Shown here in pieces: positions 1 to 5,124 of a DNA stretch of 5,509 nucleotides (positions within the stretch are counted from its first letter, which is position 1; each line of letters opens with the position of its first letter). A program made the translations under genes and the position numbers. The notes under the pieces are model-generated. The model made no database searches. It worked only from the letters and a program-made list of their open reading frames with translations, and had not been told where the DNA came from. This stretch comes from an uncultured Clostridia bacterium (GTDB lineage Bacteria > Bacillota > Clostridia > Christensenellales > Borkfalkiaceae): the NCBI GenBank assembly GCA_934247855.1, contig CAKQKA010000101.1:1-5509 (forward strand), in the 5' to 3' direction.

Positions 1-9
1 GCTCTTCAT
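1..9 (-). CDS. Possible start of a divergent gene (only the first 3 codons in the window)
   Basis: On the minus strand an ATG at 9..7 is followed by AAG and AGC (M-K-S) before the window ends. It has a good Shine-Dalgarno-like AAAGGGG at 22..16, with 6 bases between it and the ATG, and a plausible minus-strand promoter lies about 120 bp upstream. This would be divergent from lepA. In several Firmicutes the ribosomal protein S20 gene lies near lepA in the opposite direction, but three codons cannot identify the product and I do not assign one. The call rests only on the ribosome-binding site and promoter geometry. Confidence 0.4.
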
Positions 10-80
10 ATAATACCCCTTTATATGCCGTTCACGTTACACCGCCGCGATTTTCGCCCCAAGAACGAGCAAAAACGCAC

Positions 81-94
81 CGCGTTATAACGCG
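81..94. promoter_or_regulatory. Perfect 14-nt palindrome, possible operator or leader hairpin
   Basis: CGCGTTATAACGCG is its own reverse complement. It sits in what would be the leader of the leftward gene, between the candidate promoter (130-158) and the candidate ATG (9..7). As RNA it could form a short 5-bp stem with a TATA loop; as DNA it could be a dimer binding site. It is flanked by GCAC on the left (77-80) and, after AA, on the right (97-100). I cannot say which role applies. Confidence 0.3.
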
Positions 95-110
95 AAGCAC
101 CTGAATATCA

Positions 111-250
111 TTACAAAACGTACCTTGTTATTGTACAACAAAAACAAAGCAGTTGCAAACGATTATGCCTAACTAAACCTAAAATATACTTACAAAACGT
201 GTTTTATTATCGTAGTTTATCATTGTACGCCGATAAAGTAGCTGCAAACG
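111..250. repeat. Degenerate two-copy direct repeat with operator-like cores
   Basis: Two segments, 111-161 and 190-250, share the ordered blocks TTACAAAACGT (111-121; 190-200), ATTGTAC (130-136; 222-228), an AG(C/T)-rich stretch and TGCAAACG (154-161; 243-250). The right copy is about 10 bp longer. Each ends in a core of the form GCAAACGNTT (155-164; 244-253), resembling the GnAAnCGnTTnC pattern of LacI/CcpA-family operators. The right core lies in the 10-nt perfect palindrome CAAACGTTTG (245-254), which overlaps the lepA -35. The left core overlaps the -35 of the leftward promoter. An old duplication of a promoter or operator segment is the simplest reading. Confidence 0.45.
130..158 (-). 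promoter_or_regulatory. Candidate sigma-A promoter for the leftward gene
   Basis: Read on the minus strand, TTGCAA (158..153) is separated by exactly 17 bases from TACAAT (135..130). This matches the vegetative consensus at 4/6 and 5/6. It would give a leader of about 110 nt before the candidate ATG at position 9. The -35 overlaps the operator-like GCAAACG core of the left repeat copy. No experimental start site is implied. Confidence 0.4.
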
Positions 251-251
251 T

Positions 252-280
252 TTGATTATTCGGCAAAAAAAATATATAAT
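252..280 (+). promoter_or_regulatory. Sigma-A-type promoter of lepA
   Basis: TTGATT (252-257, 4/6 to consensus), a 17-base spacer and a perfect TATAAT (275-280) give near-ideal vegetative promoter geometry. Initiation would fall near 287, leaving a leader of about 65 nt before the lepA ATG. The -35 overlaps the palindrome CAAACGTTTG (245-254), so a LacI-type repressor bound there would occlude the promoter; that regulation is inference. Confidence 0.7.
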
Positions 281-295
281 ATGTTAACGGAATCG

Positions 296-333
296 TGCGG
301 CGGCTCGCAAGGTTTTGCTTTTAACGCGCCGCA
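296..333 (+). promoter_or_regulatory. Stem-loop in the lepA leader
   Basis: TGCGGCG (296-302) is perfectly complementary to CGCCGCA (327-333). A second small hairpin is nested in the loop: GCAA (307-310) pairs with TTGC (315-318) around a 4-nt loop. No T run follows, so it does not look like an attenuator terminator. It ends about 10 nt upstream of the weak GGTGA ribosome-binding site and may affect mRNA stability or initiation. No known riboswitch is recognised. Confidence 0.45.
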
Positions 334-342
334 GATTATATC

Positions 343-347
343 GGTGA
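343..347 (+). promoter_or_regulatory. Ribosome-binding site of lepA
   Basis: GGTGA lies 4 nt before the ATG at 352 and corresponds to the 3' part of the AGGAGGTGA consensus, where short spacing is expected. It is modest in strength but supports 352 as the start. Confidence 0.5.
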
Positions 348-351
348 ATAT

Positions 352-2166
352 ATGAAACAGAAAAAAGAACACGTCCGCAACTTTTGTATAGTGGCACATA
401 TCGACCACGGCAAATCTACTTTGGCGGACAGAATAATCGAAATGACCGGACAGGTAAGCAGCCGCGATATGGAGGATCAACTCCTTGACTCGATGGATCT
501 CGAGCGCGAACGCGGCATTACCATTAAGCTTACCCCGATTACAATGTTTTATACAGCGAAGAACGGAGAAGAATATAAGTTCAATCTTATAGATACTCCG
601 GGACACGTTGACTTTTCCTACGAGGTTTCTCGTTCGCTCGCCGCGTGCGAGGGTGCTATTCTCATAGTCGACGCGACGCAGGGCATCGAGGCGCAAACGC
701 TTGCTAACTGCTACCTTGCGCTTGACAATAACCTTGAGATTATGCCCGTTATAAACAAGATCGACCTTGCAAGCGCACGCCCCGACGAGGTTGCCAAAGA
801 GATCGAGGACGTTATCGGGCTTGACGCCTCGGAAGCACCGAGGATCTCCGCGAAAAACGGCATCAATATAGATCAGGTGCTTGAAAACGTGGTCAAATTC
901 ATACCCGCACCCGAGGGCGACGACGACGCCCCGCTTAAAGCGTTGATTTTCGATTCGTATTACGATAATTTCAAAGGCGTAATTTGCTTTGTCCGCATAA
1001 AGGACGGCACGGTTGCGCCGGGCGATAAAATCCGCACTTATATGTCGGACAAGCAGTTCGAAGTTACCGAGGTAGGAACGTTTAATCCTAAGCTTACGCC
1101 TAAGGCACGGCTGTATTCGGGCGACGTAGGCTATATTGCCGCAAGCATTAAAAGCGTTGAAGACACCAACGTGGGCGATACCATTACTTTGGTGGACAAC
1201 CCCGCCCCCGAACCTCTGCCCGGTTATAAAAAGGCTTTGCCCGTGGTGTTCTCGGGCGTATACCCGCTTGACGGCTCGAAATTCAACGACCTGAAAGAGG
1301 CTCTTTTAAAACTTAAACTCAATGACGCTGCTTTATCGTTCGAACCCGATAACTCTATCGCCCTGGGCTTCGGTTTCCGTTGCGGCTTTTTGGGGCTTTT
1401 GCATATGGAGATCGTTCAGCAGCGTATAGAGCGCGAGTTCGACCTTGACATTATCACCACTACCCCCGGCGTTTCTTACAGGGTTTATAAGACCGGCGGG
1501 CAGATGATTATAGTAAACAACCCGACAAAACTCCCCGACGCTTCGGAAATAGATTATATCGAAGAACCGATTATCAAGGCGAGCATTTACAGCCCGCCCG
1601 ACTATATCGGCGCGATTATGGACCTTTGCGTGGAAAAGCGCGGCGAGCTTATCACTATGAATTATATCGACGAAAAACGCGTTTGCCTGCTTTACAAACT
1701 GCCGCTCAACGAGATAATCTTCGACTTTTTCGACAGCCTGAAATCACGCACGCGCGGTTATGCTTCGCTTGACTATGAGCTCAGCGGTTATCAGCAAAGC
1801 GAACTCGTAAAACTCGATATGTACTTAAACGGCGAAATCTGCGACGCGCTTTCGGTTATCGTTCATAAAGATAAAGCCTACGCGCGCGGGAGAGCCATTG
1901 CCGAAAAACTTAAAGAAGTTATTCCGCGCCAGATGTTTGAAATTCCCGTTCAGGCAGCCGTCGGCGGAAAAATAATTGCACGCGAAACGGTTAAGGCACT
2001 GCGTAAGGACGTTCTTGCAAAATGCTACGGCGGCGATATAACGAGAAAGAAAAAACTTCTTGAAAAGCAAAAAGAAGGCAAAAAGAAGATGCGTAAACTG
2101 GGTTCGGTGGAAATTCCGTCCGAAGCGTTTATGTCTATTCTTAAAATCGATTCGTCAAACGATTGA
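352..2166 (+). CDS. lepA: Elongation factor 4 (LepA), ribosome-associated translational GTPase
   Basis: This 604-residue protein has the full length usual for LepA (about 600). It is a GTPase of the EF-G/TypA superfamily that binds the bacterial ribosome, is reported to promote back-translocation and ribosome assembly, and acts in the cytoplasm or at the membrane. The G domain is intact: G1 AHIDHGKST at residues 15-23, G2 RGITIK at 54-59, G3 DTPGH at 81-85, G4 NKID at 135-138 and G5 SAK at 166-168. EF-G-like domains II, III and V follow, including the FRCGFLGLLHMEI segment. The end carries the LepA-specific C-terminal domain with CYGGDITRKKKLLEKQKEG, the basic tail that enters the peptidyl-transferase region; this separates it from EF-G and TypA. 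The start is set by GGTGA 4 nt upstream and by the short N-terminus before G1. A strong promoter precedes it and a hairpin follows the stop. No damage is visible. Confidence 0.98.
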   Translation: MKQKKEHVRNFCIVAHIDHGKSTLADRIIEMTGQVSSRDMEDQLLDSMDLERERGITIKLTPITMFYTAKNGEEYKFNLIDTPGHVDFSYEVSRSLAACEGAILIVDATQGIEAQTLANCYLALDNNLEIMPVINKIDLASARPDEVAKEIEDVIGLDASEAPRISAKNGINIDQVLENVVKFIPAPEGDDDAPLKALIFDSYYDNFKGVICFVRIKDGTVAPGDKIRTYMSDKQFEVTEVGTFNPKLTPKARLYSGDVGYIAASIKSVEDTNVGDTITLVDNPAPEPLPGYKKALPVVFSGVYPLDGSKFNDLKEALLKLKLNDAALSFEPDNSIALGFGFRCGFLGLLHMEIVQQRIEREFDLDIITTTPGVSYRVYKTGGQMIIVNNPTKLPDASEIDYIEEPIIKASIYSPPDYIGAIMDLCVEKRGELITMNYIDEKRVCLLYKLPLNEIIFDFFDSLKSRTRGYASLDYELSGYQQSELVKLDMYLNGEICDALSVIVHKDKAYARGRAIAEKLKEVIPRQMFEIPVQAAVGGKIIARETVKALRKDVLAKCYGGDITRKKKLLEKQKEGKKKMRKLGSVEIPSEAFMSILKIDSSND

Positions 2167-2172
2167 TTTCAT

Positions 2173-2208
2173 AATGCGGCGGTTTTATAACGATTTAATC
2201 GCCGCATT
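2173..2208 (+). terminator. Hairpin after lepA, weak or leaky intrinsic terminator
   Basis: AATGCGGCGGTT (2173-2184) pairs with AATCGCCGCATT (2197-2208) through a 12-bp stem with one G-T wobble and a 12-nt loop. It begins 7 nt after the lepA stop. The following bases are TAATAAAAA rather than a real T run, so termination may be incomplete and transcription may continue into hemW. The arms TGCGGCG/CGCCGCA are identical to those of the lepA leader hairpin at 296-333. Confidence 0.55.
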
Positions 2209-2219
2209 TAATAAAAACT

Positions 2220-2238
2220 GCCGATAATCGACCTATAG
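2220..2238 (+). repeat. Intergenic element GNCGATAATCGACYTATAG, copy 1
   Basis: The sequence is GCCGATAATCGACCTATAG, identical to copy 4 over 20 nt if the preceding T is included. ATAAAA lies just upstream (2211-2216), and ACCGA then CTTTT follows (2239-2248). It lies in the lepA-hemW spacer, about 85 bp before the hemW start, in the same orientation as both genes. The core CGAT-A-ATCG is an odd-centred palindrome. No known element is recognised. Confidence 0.75.
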
Positions 2239-2287
2239 ACCGACTTTTCGACCAAAAAAGATGGTTTTTATTTGTTTTTATAAAATT

Positions 2288-2306
2288 GGCGATAATCGAC
2301 TTATAG
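2288..2306 (+). repeat. Intergenic element, copy 2, touching the hemW ribosome-binding site
   Basis: GGCGATAATCGACTTATAG matches copy 1 at 17 of 19 positions and starts 68 bp after it. It is again preceded by ATAAAA (2280-2285) and followed by AGGAA then CTTTT (2307-2316). Similarity to copy 1 therefore spans about 36 nt. The end of the element and the following AGAGGA (2305-2310) form the best Shine-Dalgarno candidate for hemW, so a protein or structure at this copy could affect hemW translation; that effect is inference. Confidence 0.75.
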
Positions 2307-2310
2307 AGGA
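2305..2310 (+). promoter_or_regulatory. Likely ribosome-binding site of hemW
   Basis: AGAGGA is the only purine-rich anti-16S-like stretch near the hemW start. The gap to the ATG at 2324 is 13 nt, longer than usual, so initiation may be moderate. The upstream in-frame ATG at 2261 has no such site before it. Confidence 0.45.
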
Positions 2311-2323
2311 ACTTTTATATATT

Positions 2324-3433
2324 ATGGCAGGAATTTACGTTCATATTCCGTTTTGCAAACAAAAATGCACTTATTGCGATTTTGCGTCTTACCCGTCCGA
2401 GATAGGCAAAGCCGAAGGATACTTCGCATGCCTTATTAAAGAGTTAGGTTCGCGCGCAAGAGAGCTTAAAAACAAAACTTTCAATACCGTATATTTCGGC
2501 GGCGGCACGCCCTCTTTTGTGGATGCAAAACTCATCGGCGCAACAATGAATCAGATTCGCAAAAACTTTAGCCTTGCCGACGGCGCGGAGATCACGATAG
2601 AGATTAACCCCGGCACGCTTACGCCCGAAAAACTTGCGGTTTATGACGCGGTGGGAATAAACCGTTACAGTTTAGGACTGCAATCGGCAGACGACGGTCG
2701 CCTTGAAAGTTTAAACCGTATACATACCGCAAAGGATTTTGAATACTGTTGCAAGTTGCTTAGCGGCAGAAATTTCAGTGCAGACGTTATGATCGGCTTG
2801 AAAGACCAGCAAAAGGACGAAGTAAAACGGACGATAGACCTTGCCGTTTGCGGCGGCGCAAGCCACATTTCGGTTTATGCGCTCACGCCCGAAGAAGGCA
2901 CGCCTATGTTCACTACCTATTTAAACGGCGAGCTGCCGAGCGAGGACGAAACCGCCGAACTTTACGACTATGCGCGCGGACTGCTTAAAGAATACGGATT
3001 CTACCGCTACGAAGTTTCTAACTTTGCAAAACCCGGTTATGAATCCCGCCATAACCTGAACTATTGGCGGCGCGGCGAATATATAGGGCTGGGTGTTGCA
3101 GCCTCCTCCTGTATTGACGACAGAAGATTTACGAATACCTCGAGCATAGACGAATACGTTCACTGCCTCTTGCACGATAAATATGCCGAAATATCCTCCG
3201 AACAAATCGAAGGCGACGACAGAAAAGCCGAGTTTATCATGCTTGCGCTGCGCACTACCGAGGGTATCAGATTGGAACGCTACACGCGCCTTTTCGGCAC
3301 GAATTTTTTAAATGACTATAAAAACGAACTTGACGATCAGCGCGAATACCTCGATATTACGCTCGACCGCGTTCGCATAAAAGATGAGTATCTTTACGTT
3401 CAAAACCACATAATCCTTCCGTTTTTACGCTGA
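2324..3433 (+). CDS. hemW: HemW-type radical SAM heme chaperone (formerly annotated as oxygen-independent coproporphyrinogen oxidase-like)
   Basis: From the ATG at 2324 the product has 369 residues, typical of HemW, which binds heme and delivers it to cytochromes or other heme proteins. The radical SAM cluster motif CKQKCTYC at residues 11-18 is followed by D-F. HemN, the true coproporphyrinogen dehydrogenase, has a fourth cysteine (CxC) there, and this protein does not. Other family hallmarks are GGGTPS (59-64, SAM binding), EINPGT (93-98), SLGLQS (116-121), YALTPEEGT (185-193), YEVSNFA (229-235), NYWRRGEYIGLG (246-257) and a C-terminal HemN_C region with LALRTTEGI (307-315). An ATG at 2261 would add 21 residues, but these run across repeat copy 2, lack a ribosome-binding site and would push the cluster motif unusually far in. 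It follows lepA, the classic Firmicutes neighbour, after a 157-bp spacer, so it may be partly co-transcribed. No clear promoter of its own was found. Confidence 0.94.
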   Translation: MAGIYVHIPFCKQKCTYCDFASYPSEIGKAEGYFACLIKELGSRARELKNKTFNTVYFGGGTPSFVDAKLIGATMNQIRKNFSLADGAEITIEINPGTLTPEKLAVYDAVGINRYSLGLQSADDGRLESLNRIHTAKDFEYCCKLLSGRNFSADVMIGLKDQQKDEVKRTIDLAVCGGASHISVYALTPEEGTPMFTTYLNGELPSEDETAELYDYARGLLKEYGFYRYEVSNFAKPGYESRHNLNYWRRGEYIGLGVAASSCIDDRRFTNTSSIDEYVHCLLHDKYAEISSEQIEGDDRKAEFIMLALRTTEGIRLERYTRLFGTNFLNDYKNELDDQREYLDITLDRVRIKDEYLYVQNHIILPFLR

Positions 3434-3453
3434 AAAAAATATATAAACCAAAC

Positions 3454-3498
3454 AAAAAGCCCGCCTATAAGTCGATTATCGACACTTAGGCGGGTTTT
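3454..3498. terminator. Bidirectional intrinsic terminator shared by hemW and the MATE gene
   Basis: CCCGCCTA (3460-3467) pairs with TAGGCGGG (3487-3494). TTTT (3495-3498) follows on the plus strand and five T's follow on the minus strand (complement of 3454-3458), so it can stop transcription from both converging genes. It lies 26 nt after the hemW stop and about 22 nt after the MATE stop. The apical part is not an ordinary loop: it contains repeat copy 3, whose GTCGA/TCGAC forms an additional 5-bp stem on top. Confidence 0.88.
3465..3483 (-). repeat. Intergenic element, copy 3, forming the apex of the terminator
   Basis: On the minus strand the sequence is GTCGATAATCGACTTATAG, followed by GCGGG then CTTTTT. 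It matches the other copies at the core and tail but lies in the opposite orientation on the chromosome. In this copy the palindrome extends to GTCGAT-A-ATCGAC. Its last bases and the following GCGGG form one arm of the terminator stem, so the element and the terminator are interlocked. Confidence 0.75.
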
Positions 3499-3519
3499 GT
3501 TATTGATTTATGTTTTGTA

Positions 3520-4917
3520 CTAGTCGGTTTGTCTTACCTCGGCAGGAGCGAACTGCATATCGCACTTTTTGCGCTTATATACGATACAAAACGCGATAAG
3601 CCCCGCCATCGAGGTCATTATCCAGGATATAGGATACGACCATATTATAAACATATAAGTCGGGTTAAGCGGGAAAACAAGGTATACCCATATAATTCTG
3701 AATACGCAAGTACCTATTAAAACAATTACCATAGGCAATACCGAACTGCCTATTCCGCGCATAGAACAATTCAATACGTCCATTATGCCGCAAAGGAAAT
3801 ATGTACCCAAAAACAGCAATAACCTGTTGAACGCAACCTCTTGCGAAACAGGATCCTGCGTGTATAATCCGATAAAGAAATTGTGCAGTAAAAGCACAAT
3901 GCCGCCGCCGATTATTCCCACGCCCGCAGCGGTGAACACGCACTGAATAACCGACGTTTTTATTCTTTTAAAATCATTCGCGCCGTAGTTTTGCCCTACC
4001 GCCGTAACGGCAGTGTTGGCAACCGCGTTCATCATCGTATAGATAAAACCTTCGAGTTCGCGTGCGGCTGTATTGCCCGCTATGGTGATTTCGCCGAAAC
4101 CGTTTATCGTCTTTTGAATTATTACGTTTGAAAGCGCGAACAGCGAGTTTTGCAAGCCCGACGGCACACCTAAACGCAAAATCTTCTTTAACGTTTTCAA
4201 ATATATGTGCAGTTTTTTGAATTCGAGATGAACAAAGCCTTTGTTTTTAACAAGCGCGACGGTAACGAGCACCGCCGAAACCGCTTGCGAAGCGATAGTA
4301 GCATATGCAACGCCCGCAACGCCCATACCCAGAACAAGCACGGAAACAAGGTTGACTATAACGTTTAAAACGCCCGCGATTGCAAGAAAGATAAGCGGAC
4401 GAACGGTATCGCCCGTTGCCCGAAGTATAGCCGCGCCAAAATTGTACACGAGGTTGAACACCGCGCCGCAAAAATATATGCTTAAATATTCTTCGGCGTG
4501 CGGCATACAATTATCGGGCGTATCCATAAGCACAAGCATTTGCTTACAAAACAGTAACCCTAATACGGTAACGAGCACGCCCGAGATAACCGCAAGAGGT
4601 ATAGACGTGTGCATTATCCGCGAGCCCTCGTCGCTGTTCTTCGCACCGTACGCGTTGGACATGGCTATACCCGCCCCCATAGACAACCCGATAAAAAAGT
4701 TAACGATGAGCGTAACAAGACTTGCCGTAGAACCGACCGCCGAGAACTCCGTTTGCCCGACAAACGTTCCGACCACTATCATATCCGCAGTGCTGAACAA
4801 AAGCTGTAACACACCCGTTGCCATAAGCGGCACGGCAAACTTTAAAATTTTTGGGAACAGTTTGCCGCGTGTCATGTCTATTTCGCGGGTTTTTGATGAG
4901 ATTTTTAAACCTTTCAT
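3520..4917 (-). CDS. MATE-family multidrug/toxin efflux transporter
   Basis: This 465-residue integral membrane protein fits the MATE family (about 450 residues, 12 helices), inner-membrane antiporters that export cationic or amphipathic compounds using Na+ or H+ gradients. The two MatE halves are visible as an internal repeat. The first has KFAVPLMATGVLQLLFSTAD (26-45), NAYGAKN (88-94) and RATGD (166-170). The second has LGVPSGLQNSLF (249-260), QNYGANDFKRIK (309-320) and RGIGSS (387-392). Hydrophobic stretches are spread through the whole length, and the C-terminal tail after about residue 447 is basic then polar. The ATG at 4917 has only a weak purine stretch (AAAGATGA) upstream. A Met at residue 15, just before the conserved TRGKLFPKILKF segment, is a possible alternative but also lacks a ribosome-binding site. 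The substrate cannot be told from sequence, and no regulator gene is adjacent. The gene is intact and converges on hemW. Confidence 0.93.
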   Translation of the reverse strand: MKGLKISSKTREIDMTRGKLFPKILKFAVPLMATGVLQLLFSTADMIVVGTFVGQTEFSAVGSTASLVTLIVNFFIGLSMGAGIAMSNAYGAKNSDEGSRIMHTSIPLAVISGVLVTVLGLLFCKQMLVLMDTPDNCMPHAEEYLSIYFCGAVFNLVYNFGAAILRATGDTVRPLIFLAIAGVLNVIVNLVSVLVLGMGVAGVAYATIASQAVSAVLVTVALVKNKGFVHLEFKKLHIYLKTLKKILRLGVPSGLQNSLFALSNVIIQKTINGFGEITIAGNTAARELEGFIYTMMNAVANTAVTAVGQNYGANDFKRIKTSVIQCVFTAAGVGIIGGGIVLLLHNFFIGLYTQDPVSQEVAFNRLLLFLGTYFLCGIMDVLNCSMRGIGSSVLPMVIVLIGTCVFRIIWVYLVFPLNPTYMFIIWSYPISWIMTSMAGLIAFCIVYKRKKCDMQFAPAEVRQTD

Positions 4918-4963
4918 TTCATCTTTATTTTATGCAGAATATTCCGATTAAGCGCATAAATAT

Positions 4964-4982
4964 GCCGATAATCGACCTATAG
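4964..4982 (+). repeat. Intergenic element, copy 4, upstream of the MATE gene
   Basis: GCCGATAATCGACCTATAG is identical to copy 1, including the preceding T. ATAAAT (4956-4961) precedes it and GCTGT then TTTTT follows. It lies 47 bp upstream of the MATE start and is antisense to both the MATE gene and pckA. Its last G is the first base of the 12-bp inverted repeat at 4982-5051. Confidence 0.75.
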
Positions 4983-5003
4983 GCTGTTTTTTCGTAAAAC
5001 CAA
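4976..5003 (-). promoter_or_regulatory. Weak candidate promoter for the MATE gene
   Basis: On the minus strand TTGGTT (5003..4998) is followed after 16 bases by TATAGG (4981..4976), with initiation near 4969 and a leader of about 50 nt. The -10 lies in the palindrome CCTATAGG formed by the end of repeat copy 4. The match is partial, but no better candidate is visible in the spacer. Confidence 0.25.
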
Positions 5004-5051
5004 AAGCCGCCAAGCAGCGGATATACGAAAAAGCCGTAAGAAAAAACAGCC
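4982..5051. repeat. 12-bp perfect inverted repeat bounding 70 bp, with alternative pairings
   Basis: GGCTGTTTTTTC (4982-4993) is exactly complementary to GAAAAAACAGCC (5040-5051). An alternative partner for the same left arm is TACGAAAAA (5024-5032), which pairs with TTTTTCGTA (4988-4996); GCC (5033-5035) can then pair with GGC (4982-4984) across a 3-nt bulge. A small inner hairpin CCGC/GCGG (5007-5010, 5017-5020) fits either fold. The right arm is also the T-run tail of the pckA terminator on the minus strand. No target-site duplication flanks the arms, so a miniature transposon is not supported. Confidence 0.55.
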
Positions 5052-5090
5052 CGAACGACTGCGGAAAAACCGTAATCGTTCGGTGTTTTT
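5041..5090. terminator. Intrinsic terminator of pckA, bidirectional
   Basis: CCGAACGA (5051-5058) pairs with TCGTTCGG (5076-5083). The stem continues, after a mismatch, with TGCGG/CCGTA around an AAAAA loop. On the minus strand the hairpin is followed by GCTGTTTTTT (5050..5041), a good T run about 40 nt past the pckA stop. On the plus strand TGTTTTT (5084-5090) also follows, so it can work in both directions. It should insulate the MATE gene from pckA transcription. Confidence 0.85.
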
Positions 5091-5124
5091 ATTCAAGTTA
5101 TTTTATTAAAAACCGGAAGCGAAA

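Noticed and set aside
229..241. Possible fifth copy of the intergenic element (GCCGATAA at 229-236)
   Set aside because: Only the first 8 bases match; the ATCGACYTATAG part and the following T run are absent.
256..696. Minus-strand open frame of 146 codons over the lepA start and promoter
   Set aside because: It is antisense to the lepA G domain, whose motifs fix the coding strand; the translation shows no recognisable domain.
2220..2306. CRISPR-like array from the two close element copies
   Set aside because: Only two copies lie close together, they are 19 nt with a 49-nt gap, the other copies are kilobases away in mixed orientation, and there are no cas genes.
2261..2323. N-terminal extension of hemW from the ATG at 2261
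   Set aside because: No ribosome-binding site precedes it, the added 21 residues cross repeat copy 2, and HemW proteins normally begin just before the GIYVHIPFC motif, as with the 2324 start.
2324..3433. Annotation as HemN (true oxygen-independent coproporphyrinogen III dehydrogenase)
   Set aside because: The cluster motif is CxxxCxxC followed by D-F, lacking HemN's fourth cysteine, and the length (369) fits HemW rather than the roughly 450-residue HemN.
4241..4951. Long plus-strand open frame (236 codons) over the MATE gene
   Set aside because: It is antisense to a convincing 12-helix MATE protein, its translation is low-complexity Thr/Ala/Pro-rich with no family hallmark, and it has no ribosome-binding site.
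4982..5051. Miniature inverted-repeat transposon
   Set aside because: The 12-bp arms are explained in part by the pckA terminator tail, no target-site duplication flanks them, and no second copy is present in the window.
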